In this document: positions 1 through 6,931 of the stretch, piece by piece
Position numbering within the stretch: the first letter of the stretch is position 1
Layout of the letters: every line of letters starts with the position of its first letter
Virus record (IMG/VR): IMGVR_UViG_3300046002_004363
Span: 1-64,000 of that record
Strand: one strand, 5' to 3'
Origin: a virus
DNA: 64,000 nucleotides
The notes under the pieces: generated by a model
Databases searched by the model: none
Told to the model about the DNA's origin: nothing
Seen by the model: only the letters and a program-made list of their open reading frames with translations
Program-made: the position numbers and the translations under genes

Positions 1-1
1 T

Positions 2-85
2 TTTAATATTTCTTTAAAGAGGGTGGAAGAAAAAAGAAAAGAAAAAGAATTTAACGTAGTAACTTCATTCGGAGATGGAATGTAG
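2..85 (+). CDS. C-terminal end of a truncated-by-window small protein
   Basis: This is an open frame from the window edge to a TAG at 83-85, covering 27 codons. The visible part is strongly charged (Lys/Glu-rich) and ends in FGDGM. It stops 10 bases before the AAC of the first cassette-like site, as do the genes before the other sites, so it is probably the end of the preceding cassette gene. No function can be assigned from this fragment. Confidence 0.4.
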   Translation, partial: FNISLKRVEEKRKEKEFNVVTSFGDGM

Positions 86-95
86 TATTACTGCT

Positions 96-224
96 AACGT
101 TCCGCATATTAACGATGTGGCGTATTTAAACACATACGAAAACAAATAAACAACAAACAAAAAGTGAGCCGACACATTTCGGATTAACCAAAGCCAAGCC
201 ATATCGGTAATATGCTGTTATATG
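96..224 (+). repeat. Cassette-type recombination site A (attC-like)
   Basis: The left arm GCATATTAACGATGTGGC (104-121) and right arm GCCATATCGGTAATATGC (198-215) are inverted copies matching at 16 of 18 positions, 76 bases apart. The outer flanks are AACGTT on the left and TGTTATATG on the right. Integron attC sites have the same plan: long imperfect inverted arms bounded by AAC and GTT boxes. Similar sites recur at 2858-2984, 63051-63177 and 63573-63683. The link to integrons is inferred from shape only. Confidence 0.55.
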
Positions 225-247
225 ATGGCTTTATATTCACAAATATT

Positions 248-514
248 ATGAAAAATTTTAAACAATTCAGAAGAAGTCAAATTGCAGAAATGAGAGAAGT
301 AACAGAAGTAGATATTAATGTGTTTAATAATCACGGATTTATTCATATATCTGAATACCCATTTGGTTATAATGTATCTATTTCTGATGCAGATAAAAAC
401 AACGGAAGTCCTAAAATTGGAGATATGATTTCAAGAAACCCTAAAAACCACTTTGACCAGTGGTTAGTTTCTGAACAATATTTCAAAGATAACTTTGAGC
501 AGTTAGTTGAGTAA
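248..514 (+). CDS. Small hypothetical protein, cassette paralogue 1
   Basis: The protein has 88 residues from the ATG at 248, which follows the A-rich leader typical here; an upstream in-frame start would lie inside recombination site A and is less likely. It is a paralogue of the gene at 2569: both share the N-terminal stretch QIAEMREVTE and an identical C-terminal half containing RNPKNHFDQWLVSEQYF. The last 108 bases of the gene are part of an exact 124-bp repeat. No known domain is recognised. The duplication fits movement as a cassette. Confidence 0.7.
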   Translation: MKNFKQFRRSQIAEMREVTEVDINVFNNHGFIHISEYPFGYNVSISDADKNNGSPKIGDMISRNPKNHFDQWLVSEQYFKDNFEQLVE

Positions 515-530
515 GCTATTATATAACGTT
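407..530 (+). repeat. 124-bp exact direct repeat, copy 1
   Basis: This stretch is identical to 2740-2863. It covers the 3' part of the gene at 248, its stop codon and the intergenic AACGTT. The two copies diverge immediately after AACGTT, where the cassette-like inverted arms begin, so one repeat boundary coincides with the proposed recombination-site box. Confidence 0.9.
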
Positions 531-660
531 TGCCCGCTATAATTTCAGCGTGGTGTGACACACAATAGCCTTTCGATTAAGCAAAAAGAAAACAAGAGTA
601 CAAAATGAACATTGAATTAAACCTTATGCCACAATTGAATAAACACGCTGTTGTGCGATG
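525..660 (+). repeat. Cassette-type recombination site B (degenerate)
   Basis: This site runs from AAC at 525-527 to GTTG at 650-653 (CTGTTGTGCGATGG, like CTGTTATATGATGG of site A). Only a short pair of arms is visible: CAGCGTG at 546-552 against CACGCTG at 644-650. It holds the same position as the clearer sites, after a gene stop and just before the next start (680). The weak arms make it the least certain site. Confidence 0.3.
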
Positions 661-679
661 GTGCTTTTAAATATAAATT

Positions 680-793
680 ATGTTAGGACAAAGAGTATAT
701 TTTGATTATGGCTTTGGCTCACGAGGATTTGGAACTTATGTTTATTGTGCAAAAACTCACAAAGTATTAATGTTTTTTAAAGATGAAAATTAA
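680..793 (+). CDS. Small hypothetical protein (37 aa)
   Basis: The ORF runs from ATG at 680 to TAA at 791-793 and starts about 30 bases after the right end of recombination site B. The product is rich in Gly, Tyr and Phe (FDYGFGSRGFGTYVY). It resembles no family I recognise. The A-rich TTATG start context matches its neighbours, and cassette genes after sites A and C start at the same distance, which supports it as a real gene. Confidence 0.45.
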   Translation: MLGQRVYFDYGFGSRGFGTYVYCAKTHKVLMFFKDEN

Positions 794-831
794 AACCCGA
801 TTGAAAGGTAAAATGCTATAAATATTATGGA
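792..831 (+). repeat. Conserved leader repeat, copy 1
   Basis: AAAACCCGATTGAAAGG followed by AAATGCTATAAATATTATGG is nearly the same as 2534-2573. In both places the repeat ends on the start codon of a small gene (827 and 2569). The genes behind the two copies are unrelated, so the leader itself is the conserved unit. Its role is unknown; it could be an expression leader or a recombination tract. Confidence 0.6.
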
Positions 832-1066
832 ATTAAAAAGAGAATTATCGTTAGGAGAAAAAAGATTGAGAATTAATTTTGATGACATCTTGACCAATGA
901 ATGTAGTGAGCATTTAAAGTTGAAATATGAACTTGCAAAAGTCATAAATAGAATTGATGCTCTTGAACAAAATGGAAGTGAACACGGAAGATTGAAATCA
1001 TTAGCAATGACAGATATTGAAAATGCTTCAATGTGGATTACAAAAGCTTTTACTCACAAGATTTAA
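827..1066 (+). CDS. Small hypothetical protein
   Basis: The product has 79 residues and is charged and mostly helical by composition (MELKRELSLGEKRLRINF start). It ends with an aromatic, basic tail (ITKAFTHKI). It resembles a recurrent type of small early phage protein in Bacteroidota phages with a helical core around DALEQNGSEHGRLKSLA. The start is set by the conserved leader repeat that ends at this ATG. The function is unknown. Confidence 0.65.
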   Translation: MELKRELSLGEKRLRINFDDILTNECSEHLKLKYELAKVINRIDALEQNGSEHGRLKSLAMTDIENASMWITKAFTHKI

Positions 1067-1080
1067 TTTGTTCTTTACAA

Positions 1081-1155
1081 ATGGTTGGCGAATTATCAAA
1101 AATTCCGACTACAAAACAATTATTAGAAATCTTCAAAAAAGAAAAACAACTATGA
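1081..1155 (+). CDS. Possible 24-aa leader peptide
   Basis: ATG at 1081 to TGA at 1153-1155, overlapping the next start as ATGA at 1152. The peptide (MVGELSKIPTTKQLLEIFKKE and so on) is amphipathic and basic. The ATGA overlap is typical of translational coupling. It is very short, so it may be non-functional. Confidence 0.35.
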   Translation: MVGELSKIPTTKQLLEIFKKEKQL

Positions 1156-1385
1156 AACAAACAGCAATAGAATTTTTAATTAAACAATTAGAAATTCTTA
1201 ATTTAATAAAAGAGGGAGATATAGAAAACGAACTTTTTAGGCAAATTGAATTAGAAGCCAAAGAAATGGAAAAACAACAGATTATAGATTCAAATATTTC
1301 GGGTATGGAATTTATAGCAGTAGACCCAAACAAATACAATGAAGATGCTGAAAAATATTACAACGAAACTTTTAAAAACAGATAA
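1152..1385 (+). CDS. Small conserved early protein, MKQTA family
   Basis: The protein has 77 residues from the ATG at 1152; the reading frame is open upstream but without coding character. It is related to the gene at 63696: both begin MKQ(Q)TA.E.L..QL, have an acidic helical middle ending in a QII motif, and finish with a Tyr-Tyr.(E/Q)TFK tail. This family is frequent in Bacteroidota phages. No function is known. Paralogues at both ends of the window suggest a shared accessory gene pool. Confidence 0.7.
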   Translation: MKQTAIEFLIKQLEILNLIKEGDIENELFRQIELEAKEMEKQQIIDSNISGMEFIAVDPNKYNEDAEKYYNETFKNR

Positions 1386-1428
1386 TATTTATGGAATAGT
1401 GGTAATGGAAAAATATTAAATTAAAAAA

Positions 1429-1686
1429 ATGTCGCATAAAAAAATGTCAGAAAGAAAATTAGAATTAGATAATATAGTGGATATTTTATCCAAAATAAAA
1501 GATGATGATTTTTATTTTAAAGCTTATGCAAAAGATATAATTAATAGTTATATTAAGCAAGAATTTAAAAAAGCTTATAGTATTGAGGAAGTAATAGATA
1601 TTTTAGAAATATTTCGTTATGATATTGAACAAGGAAATGATTCGGAAAATATTCAAGAATGGTTTAAAAAATACATAAAACAATAA
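1429..1686 (+). CDS. Small acidic helical protein
   Basis: The product has 85 residues and is predicted to be all-helical from its heptad-like pattern (IVDILSKIKDDDFYF, EEVIDILEIF). It ends in IQEWFKKYIKQ, similar to the WFEEFKKK end of the protein at 62136. Another in-frame Met (M6) could be the start. There is no recognised domain. It lies in a row of similar-sized genes with very short spacers. Confidence 0.6.
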   Translation: MSHKKMSERKLELDNIVDILSKIKDDDFYFKAYAKDIINSYIKQEFKKAYSIEEVIDILEIFRYDIEQGNDSENIQEWFKKYIKQ

Positions 1687-1691
1687 TAAAA

Positions 1692-1907
1692 ATGAAAGTA
1701 GTACACAGTCCAAGAACAAAAAAAGCCGACAAAGTAGTTAATTTACTTTTTTATGGAGATTTTAATTGCACAACTGGTTTCGGTAATGTATCGAAACAAC
1801 TTATTAATAGTTGGAGCAAAAATAAAAATTTCAATATCACAATATTGGCAATTAATGATTCATCTGAAAAACCATATAATTACAAAAACAATTTACAAAT
1901 TTTTTAA
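1692..1907 (+). pseudogene. Truncated glycosyltransferase-like fragment
   Basis: The 71-residue frame carries a stretch typical of the N terminus of GT4-type glycosyltransferases: VVNLLFYGDF, TGFGNVSKQLI, then NFNITILAIN. Full-length family members have several hundred residues, and here the frame stops at TAA 1905-1907, just after the first Rossmann strands. There is no continuation in the other frames of the next 150 bases, which encode an unrelated small protein. It is probably a remnant of a host-derived or phage glycosyltransferase; a short functional protein is less likely. Confidence 0.5.
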
Positions 1908-1920
1908 AAACAAATAAGAT

Positions 1921-2070
1921 ATGATAAAAGATTTTATAAAATTTGTAATACTACATCGTTGGAATAAAATAAATGAATCACACGTTAGATTTGCTGAATT
2001 AAGTGAATTTAAACCAAATGGATTACATTTAAGACTTTATAATTATATTAAAAAAATTAATAACATTTAA
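1921..2070 (+). CDS. Small basic hypothetical protein (49 aa)
   Basis: The ORF starts with the recurrent stop-to-start spacer (AAATAAGATATG) also seen before 2084, 11122, 11873 and 62352. The product is basic and aromatic (MIKDFIKFVILHRWNKI). It has no recognised domain. Its spacing and start context are those of its neighbours, which supports it as a real gene. Confidence 0.5.
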   Translation: MIKDFIKFVILHRWNKINESHVRFAELSEFKPNGLHLRLYNYIKKINNI

Positions 2071-2083
2071 AAACAAATAAGAT

Positions 2084-2353
2084 ATGACAGCAATAGATAT
2101 TGAAAAGTTAAACCAACTTATATCAAGAACTGATATTAGTGGTAACGATAAGGTAAGGTGGCTTACAGACTTCATAGATGGTAGAGAATTTCAGCAACAA
2201 CAAGACAAGAAAATGTATAGCGAGGAAGAAGTAGATGTATTAGTAGATATGTTACAAAAATGCAAAGAATATTTTTTACTGAAAACTGATTCTAAAAGCG
2301 AAGAAAGAGCAGATGCAATAGGAGAAGTACTTAAACAATTTAAAAACAAATAA
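2084..2353 (+). CDS. Small early protein, YSEEEV family
   Basis: The product has 89 residues. It contains QQQQDKKMYSEEEVDVL, closely like KWQQEQDKNKYSEEEV in the protein at 62136. The family occurs widely as small uncharacterised proteins of Bacteroidota phages. It is preceded by AAATAAGATATG. The function is unknown, and the paralogue at the other end of the window suggests shuffling of small genes. Confidence 0.65.
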   Translation: MTAIDIEKLNQLISRTDISGNDKVRWLTDFIDGREFQQQQDKKMYSEEEVDVLVDMLQKCKEYFLLKTDSKSEERADAIGEVLKQFKNK

Positions 2354-2356
2354 TAT

Positions 2357-2524
2357 ATGAAAAATTTAACAGAAACACCAAATCCAGCTGATTTTATGAT
2401 GTTGGGAGAAAAAGCATTTGAAGAAAATGTACATGAAAAATTAAGAGAAACATTATCTCCAACAGAAAAACAAATGTGGATAAGTGGATATTTGTTTGCT
2501 TTAACTCAACAAAATAAAAGATAA
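2357..2524 (+). CDS. Small hypothetical protein (55 aa)
   Basis: The ORF runs from ATG at 2357 to TAA at 2522-2524, three bases after the previous stop. The sequence (MKNLTETPNPADFMMLGEKAF and onward) ends in WISGYLFALTQQNKR. It is helical and moderately hydrophobic near the C terminus. It is not assigned to a family. Tight packing supports a real gene. Confidence 0.5.
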   Translation: MKNLTETPNPADFMMLGEKAFEENVHEKLRETLSPTEKQMWISGYLFALTQQNKR

Positions 2525-2533
2525 AACAAAACA

Positions 2534-2575
2534 AAAACCCGATTGCAAGGGTAAATGCTACAAATATTATGGAAT
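2534..2575 (+). repeat. Conserved leader repeat, copy 2
   Basis: This is the second copy of the leader seen at 792-831 (AAAACCCGATTGCAAGG followed by TAAATGCTACAAATATTATGG), again ending at a start codon (2569). Differences from copy 1 are a few substitutions and a one-base shift. Confidence 0.6.
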
Positions 2576-2847
2576 ATTTTAAAAATTACAGAAGAACACA
2601 AATTGCAGAAATGAGAGAAGTAACAGAAAGCGATATTACAGACTTTCATAATATAGGTGCTATTGTAATACCATCTGATTTAGGAGATTGGAAACACCCA
2701 ATAAAAGTTAGTATTTCTGATGTAGATTTATTAAACGATAGTCCTAAAATTGGAGATATGATTTCAAGAAACCCTAAAAACCACTTTGACCAGTGGTTAG
2801 TTTCTGAACAATATTTCAAAGATAACTTTGAGCAGTTAGTTGAGTAA
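2569..2847 (+). CDS. Small hypothetical protein, cassette paralogue 2
   Basis: The product has 92 residues and is paralogous to the gene at 248. The N-terminal thirds are similar (YRRTQIAEMREVTE against FRRSQIAEMREVTE), the middle differs, and the last 35 residues are identical. The identical 3' half extends past the stop to the AACGTT of recombination site C. The start is fixed by the conserved leader repeat. The function is unknown. Confidence 0.7.
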   Translation: MEYFKNYRRTQIAEMREVTESDITDFHNIGAIVIPSDLGDWKHPIKVSISDVDLLNDSPKIGDMISRNPKNHFDQWLVSEQYFKDNFEQLVE

Positions 2848-2863
2848 GCTATTATATAACGTT
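2740..2863 (+). repeat. 124-bp exact direct repeat, copy 2
   Basis: Identical to 407-530. It ends with AACGTT, after which site C arms begin. Exact identity across coding and non-coding bases implies a recent duplication or gene conversion. Confidence 0.9.
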
Positions 2864-2984
2864 AAAGCATATATTTCAGTAGCGTAATAGTAAACAATAA
2901 AGTAAAAATTAAACAATTAATAACCAAACAAACACTAACACAACGAAAGCATATAGTAGCTATTGAATATATGCAGTGTTAGTA
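2858..2984 (+). repeat. Cassette-type recombination site C (attC-like)
   Basis: The left arm GCATATATTTCAGTAGC (2867-2883) faces the right arm GCTATTGAATATATGC (2959-2974), which are inverted copies with one or two mismatches and a gap. The flanks are AACGTT at 2858-2863 and GTGTTAG at 2976-2982. The central spacer is A-rich and non-coding. The site sits between the stop of the 2569 gene and the start at 3009, so it separates two gene units. Confidence 0.55.
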
Positions 2985-3008
2985 GCTGTTTTGAAATTCA
3001 CAAAAATT

Positions 3009-3326
3009 ATGAATACAGATGAATTTATTTTACCGATTATTTTAGTTTCTGTTTTGCTAATTATGATAGTAATAGGAAATATTAAAAAACGTGCTTTTTT
3101 GAAAGGATATAAAAAAGCGGAATTTGATATAACATCAAGTATGTTAGATAATGCAACTTGGTTTGGTAGCAGACCGATATTTTACAATACACTTTATTTA
3201 TTTGCTGTTAAATACAGAAAATACGGTTATGTTTCAGCAAGTAGATTTCGTGATGATATTTTAAGTATTGACCAAGAAAAAAGAGTTACAGATTTACCTA
3301 AAGAAGAACTTGAACGTATTGTTTAG
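3009..3326 (+). CDS. Small membrane-anchored hypothetical protein
   Basis: The ATG at 3009 gives 105 residues; an earlier start would lie inside the recombination site and is not preferred. A hydrophobic segment near residues 5-26 (IILVSVLLIMIVIGNI) is a likely membrane anchor with a cytoplasmic basic and aromatic domain after it. The leader TTTTGAAATTCACAAAAATTATG resembles that of the 248 gene. No family is recognised. Confidence 0.6.
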   Translation: MNTDEFILPIILVSVLLIMIVIGNIKKRAFLKGYKKAEFDITSSMLDNATWFGSRPIFYNTLYLFAVKYRKYGYVSASRFRDDILSIDQEKRVTDLPKEELERIV

Positions 3327-3389
3327 GAAACATAGCTACTAACTACTTGATTGACGAAACAACACCACACTGTAACTAACTGATTTACA

Positions 3390-3623
3390 ATGAAAAACTT
3401 TGAGATAGTAAGTATAAATTACAAAGTATATTGGAGGTTTAAAGAACACCATAATTATAAAGTAACGCTATGCAAGAAGATAATAAATTGTCAACGTGGA
3501 ATCATAATAAAACAATCAGTTAAGGGTGGTAGTATAGGTTATTACATATCAGGTAAATTCATAAAGAGGAAAGACTTAAATAAATACATAGAAGTTATAC
3601 CTAAAGAAATATATCCTTTTTAA
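3390..3623 (+). CDS. Small basic hypothetical protein
   Basis: The product has 77 residues and is rich in Lys, Ile and Tyr, with a pattern suggesting beta strands (VSINYKVYWRF, GGSIGYYISGKFI). It may bind nucleic acid through its basic surface, but no motif proves this. It is the last gene before the promoter of the replication operon. Confidence 0.6.
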   Translation: MKNFEIVSINYKVYWRFKEHHNYKVTLCKKIINCQRGIIIKQSVKGGSIGYYISGKFIKRKDLNKYIEVIPKEIYPF

Positions 3624-3645
3624 TTAGTTATTTGAATTTTATATC

Positions 3646-3653
3646 TATATTTG
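3646..3653 (+). promoter_or_regulatory. Bacteroidota-type promoter for the recombination operon
   Basis: The -7 box TATATTTG is followed by a purine start region and a leader of about 65 bases before the 3725 gene. The leader has a GC-rich patch (CCGACACGGAGAAGCCG). The -33 element is weak; TTTG at 3631 lies too close to be ideal. Confidence 0.6.
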
Positions 3654-3724
3654 CATATCTGAATATCCGACACGGAGAAGCCGAACACCGAACATAGTAG
3701 GCAATACATTTTAAATTATATTAT

Positions 3725-4021
3725 ATGGCTCAATTAATTGCAGTTAGCGTTGATCTAACAAAAATTGACAAAACAAGAATCGTTGAAGGTAAAAATGGAG
3801 GTAAGTACATAAACCTTACCATCTCTGTAAACGATGAGGAGGACCAATACGGAAACAATGTTTCTCTATGGCAGTCGCAAACAAAGGAAGAGCGTGAGGC
3901 TAAGGAGAATAGATTGTTCTTAGGTAATGGAAAGTCATTATGGAGTGATAGTGATAAAGGTGCAAAGACATCTAAGACTTCTAAGAAAGAAGAGGCTCAC
4001 AATGATTTACCTTTTAACTAA
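3725..4021 (+). CDS. Single-stranded DNA-binding protein-like
   Basis: The product has 98 residues. The first part has the strand pattern of a short OB-fold (AVSVDLTKIDK, GGKYINLTISVND), and the C terminus ends in an acidic and hydrophobic tip NDLPFN, like the DDxxPF tail by which SSB proteins recruit partners. It is shorter than bacterial SSB (about 110-180). Its position directly before an ERF annealing protein and an exonuclease supports a role in phage replication and recombination. Confidence is limited by the compact OB region. Confidence 0.6.
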   Translation: MAQLIAVSVDLTKIDKTRIVEGKNGGKYINLTISVNDEEDQYGNNVSLWQSQTKEEREAKENRLFLGNGKSLWSDSDKGAKTSKTSKKEEAHNDLPFN

Positions 4022-4114
4022 GGGTTTTCAGTAATCCCGAAATAAAAAAACTGATTAACACATTTGATTTAGAGGTTTTCGTTGAGAAATACTACTAAAT
4101 AACACAACTAACCT

Positions 4115-4147
4115 AAAGAGAGGTATCGTATGGTACTTCTCTTTTTT
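4115..4147 (+). terminator. Intrinsic terminator or attenuator after the SSB-like gene
   Basis: The stem AAGAGAGGTA pairs with TACTTCTCTT (one G-T pair) around an 8-base loop and is followed by six T. It lies between the SSB-like gene and the ERF gene, so it probably gives partial termination. Confidence 0.65.
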
Positions 4148-4167
4148 AATACAAAACAAATTAAATT

Positions 4168-4752
4168 ATGGCAACAGCAAAAAAAACACAAGAAACATTA
4201 GAAGAGAAATTAAATCTTATTCAAACAACTCTTAATGCACCAAAGAATTTATACAACTCATTTGGTAAGTATTCTTATAGAAACCTAGAAGGTATATTAG
4301 CAGGTGTAAAACCACTATTAAAAGATACAGGTTGTACTTTTGTCTTATCTGATGATATGGTGGAAGTAGGAGGTAGGATATACGTTCGTTCTTGCGCATC
4401 AATTAGTTATGGAGGGGAAACAATAGAGTCTTATGGTTGGGCTAGGGAAGAAGAAAGTAAGAAAGGAATGGATGCATCGCAGTTAACTGGATCTACATCA
4501 TCTTATGCTCGTAAATATGCTGCAAATGGTTTATTCGCTATTGACGATACGATTGATGCAGATGGATATAACACTCACGGAAAAGATGAAGTTACAAAAC
4601 CTAATAACTCCACAGCGCCAACCCCTAAGAAACCAACAATAAGTGACTTATCAAAGGTTAAGGATGCCTTAAAGAAAGATAGGGAGGCGACACTGAAGAT
4701 GCTTGAGAAGTACGACATAACGCCAGAACAAAGAAAGGAGCTTGGTATTTAA
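4168..4752 (+). CDS. erf: ERF-family single-strand annealing recombinase
   Basis: The product has 194 residues. The motifs of the ERF superfamily are visible: YSYRNLEGILAGVKPLL near residues 38-54, a central beta region, and GSTSSYARKYAANGLFAIDD near residues 112-131. The C-terminal third is a Pro- and Lys-rich linker with a helical end. These phage proteins anneal complementary single strands during recombination, working with SSB and a 5'-3' exonuclease, both of which are adjacent. The family call is confident. Confidence 0.85.
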   Translation: MATAKKTQETLEEKLNLIQTTLNAPKNLYNSFGKYSYRNLEGILAGVKPLLKDTGCTFVLSDDMVEVGGRIYVRSCASISYGGETIESYGWAREEESKKGMDASQLTGSTSSYARKYAANGLFAIDDTIDADGYNTHGKDEVTKPNNSTAPTPKKPTISDLSKVKDALKKDREATLKMLEKYDITPEQRKELGI

Positions 4753-4776
4753 CCAGGCTCTTAAATAAAGTAATAT

Positions 4777-5496
4777 ATGAATAAGATAATCCTCATAGAC
4801 GCTGACAGTTTTGCATACATAGGTAATAACTGCGAAGAAGTAGACCAAGCATACGACAAAGTAGACCAGGCAATATCAAATATTATAGTGACATCTGGAG
4901 CAAGTCATTACACATTATTTGTAGAGAAACCATTCAACAATAACTTCAGGAAAAAAATTGTAAAGAGTTATAAAGTTGGTCGTGCAAACAAAGAACTGCC
5001 TAAGTTCTACAATGAAATTAAGGAATACTTAATTGGCAGTTGGAACGCTTATGGTCTCGGAGGTTATGAAAGCGATGATGTACTAATCTCCTACCACAAG
5101 AAGTGCAAAGAAGAGTATCCATTTACAGAGGTGGTTATTGCATCAATGGACAAGGACCTCAAGCAATATCCGATAGTAATGTTTGACACCTACTACCAGA
5201 GATTTGGTCAGGTGTATAATATCACAGAAGAGGAGGCTAATTATAATTTATGGGTTCAGGTGATTATGGGCGACAGCACTGATTCAATTAGTGGTATTAA
5301 GGGCAAAGGTATCAAGTATGCAGAAAGTGTCTTAAAAGGCTCTAAGAATCACTTTATGACCACTTGTCGAGCATATCGTGATAACTACGGAAGTAGATGG
5401 CAGAAGAACTTTATAAAGAATTACGTTCAGGTTAAGTTATTAGATAATCTGAATGTTAAGATTGACTTAACTGAGGTAGATTTTAATCAAGAATAA
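4777..5496 (+). CDS. 5'-3' exonuclease (FEN/T7 gp6-like)
   Basis: The product has 239 residues. The N-terminal DADSFAY (residues 7-13) supplies the first metal-binding Asp; GYESDDVL near residue 98 is the conserved acidic cluster of the PIN/FEN fold; ASMDKDLKQYP and MGDSTDSISGIKGKG give the second metal site and the helix-hairpin-helix. It is shorter than the PolA exonuclease domain, as usual in phages. It probably trims flaps and creates single strands for the neighbouring ERF protein. Confidence 0.85.
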   Translation: MNKIILIDADSFAYIGNNCEEVDQAYDKVDQAISNIIVTSGASHYTLFVEKPFNNNFRKKIVKSYKVGRANKELPKFYNEIKEYLIGSWNAYGLGGYESDDVLISYHKKCKEEYPFTEVVIASMDKDLKQYPIVMFDTYYQRFGQVYNITEEEANYNLWVQVIMGDSTDSISGIKGKGIKYAESVLKGSKNHFMTTCRAYRDNYGSRWQKNFIKNYVQVKLLDNLNVKIDLTEVDFNQE

Positions 5497-5499
5497 ATT

Positions 5500-5808
5500 A
5501 TGGCAAAACAAAAGGTAGAAGCATTTTTCCCTAAGGAGGAAGAAATAGCAATGGTAGGGGTAATTAATAAGGAAGTCAAGGTGGCTTTCTCAGTAGAGAA
5601 GGCAGATTACGGATTCTATGTGGTTAGATATAACCTTAATGACAATTTAGAGGGTATTAAAGATACCATAAGTTATAAGAGGATTGACACGAATGAGAGT
5701 GATAGTAAGAGGAATAGGGTTGTGTTTAGCAATCAAAGTGATGCAGAGAGAGAGGTTATTCAGTCATACAATCAAGTGTTTAACTATATTCAAGAAAAAA
5801 GAAGGTAA
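5500..5808 (+). CDS. Hypothetical protein in recombination operon
   Basis: The product has 102 residues with a mixed alpha/beta pattern and a central KADYGFYVVRYNL stretch. It begins three bases after the exonuclease stop, so it is co-translated with it. No domain is recognised. It may be an accessory factor of the recombination module; this is inferred from position only. Confidence 0.65.
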   Translation: MAKQKVEAFFPKEEEIAMVGVINKEVKVAFSVEKADYGFYVVRYNLNDNLEGIKDTISYKRIDTNESDSKRNRVVFSNQSDAEREVIQSYNQVFNYIQEKRR

Positions 5809-5810
5809 CT

Positions 5811-6206
5811 ATGGGTATAGAAAGAGAGTTCATTCCATATGAACAAGCATTAGCTTTAAAAGAATTAGGATTTGATGAGCCTTGTTTTGGTTATTATACT
5901 GGAGATAAAAAACATCTTGTACTAAGACCAAATATGGGTAGGAGAAATGAAGATTTGAATGATATAGTTTGTACTGCGCCACTTTACCAACAAGCATTTA
6001 GATGGTTTAGAGAGAAGTATGAATTTGAATTTCATATTGGATGTTATAGACATACTTCTGTAAAATACTATCAGGTTTATTTAGATGACGTATTAGGTAA
6101 ACGTTCTTATAGTTTTGGAAAATCACTTACTTACGAAGAAGCAGAACTTGAATGTTTGAAGAAACTAATATCAATTATAAAAGAAAGTAAAAATGGAAAC
6201 AATTAA
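5811..6206 (+). CDS. Conserved phage hypothetical protein (PYEQALALKELGF type)
   Basis: The product has 131 residues. It starts with FIPYEQALALKELGFDEPCFGYY and has a central FRWFREKYEFEFHI, a combination that recurs in small uncharacterised proteins of Bacteroidota phages and mobile elements. The biochemical role is not known. It overlaps the next gene by 14 bases, indicating an operon. Confidence 0.7.
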   Translation: MGIEREFIPYEQALALKELGFDEPCFGYYTGDKKHLVLRPNMGRRNEDLNDIVCTAPLYQQAFRWFREKYEFEFHIGCYRHTSVKYYQVYLDDVLGKRSYSFGKSLTYEEAELECLKKLISIIKESKNGNN

Positions 6207-6444
6207 GGAGAAAATTATCAATAGAGTAAATGTAATATACAATACTCTAATCAATGCAAATAAAAAAGACTCTGTATCGGAGGATGTTAAGAGTATTAGA
6301 TTTGTGGTATTCAATGGTAAGACCACAGAAGAATCAATTAAGATTAAGAAAATGTTTGATGTAGTCTTCGAGAGAGAATTAAATAAGAGATTACAAGAAG
6401 CAAATAATGAATTAAGTATAATTAATAACCATATAAATAAATAA
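6193..6444 (+). CDS. Small helical hypothetical protein
   Basis: The product has 83 residues, charged and largely helical. It overlaps the preceding gene by 14 bases. No motif is recognised. Confidence 0.6.
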   Translation: METIKEKIINRVNVIYNTLINANKKDSVSEDVKSIRFVVFNGKTTEESIKIKKMFDVVFERELNKRLQEANNELSIINNHINK

Positions 6445-6448
6445 GATT

Positions 6449-6931
6449 ATGTATTTAGACGAAGCAATTTATAACATTGTAGTAAAGGAATCGAAAGAAG
6501 TTAAGGGAGAAGAAACTAAATCATTTGTTGGTAGAAAACTTAAGTGTATGGAAGACAATGCAAACTACACATTAGCTGTGAAAGGAGAGGTAGTTGAAGT
6601 GGTAAATCAAGATGGTAGTGTATTAACCATAAGCAAACCAATAAATGGTATTGATGGTATGAAGATAACTTCTTGTATGATTGGTAAGGAATTTAAACTA
6701 CTAAAGAAGAAAGGCAAGAAAGATACCATAGTTGAAGCAATTGTAGATAAATTTAAGAGCAGGAGTGATGTTGGTATTAAGAAATACAACACCACATTAG
6801 ATAGGGATGACCTTACAACAGAGCAGTGGATTGATCACGCAATTGAGGAAGGAATGGATATGATTCTATATTTAGAGAGATTAAAGAGAGATATAACTAA
6901 TATTAAGAAAGCTGTAGGAGATGGAAAATAA
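6449..6931 (+). CDS. Hypothetical protein with possible dUTPase/nucleotide-handling context
   Basis: The product has 160 residues. It has an N-terminal small beta-rich part (YTLAVKGEVVEVVNQDGSVLTIS, similar to a barrel strand series) and a C-terminal helical part ending LERLKRDITNIKKAVGDGK. No catalytic motif is visible. The call rests on composition only and no function is assigned. Confidence 0.6.
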   Translation: MYLDEAIYNIVVKESKEVKGEETKSFVGRKLKCMEDNANYTLAVKGEVVEVVNQDGSVLTISKPINGIDGMKITSCMIGKEFKLLKKKGKKDTIVEAIVDKFKSRSDVGIKKYNTTLDRDDLTTEQWIDHAIEEGMDMILYLERLKRDITNIKKAVGDGK

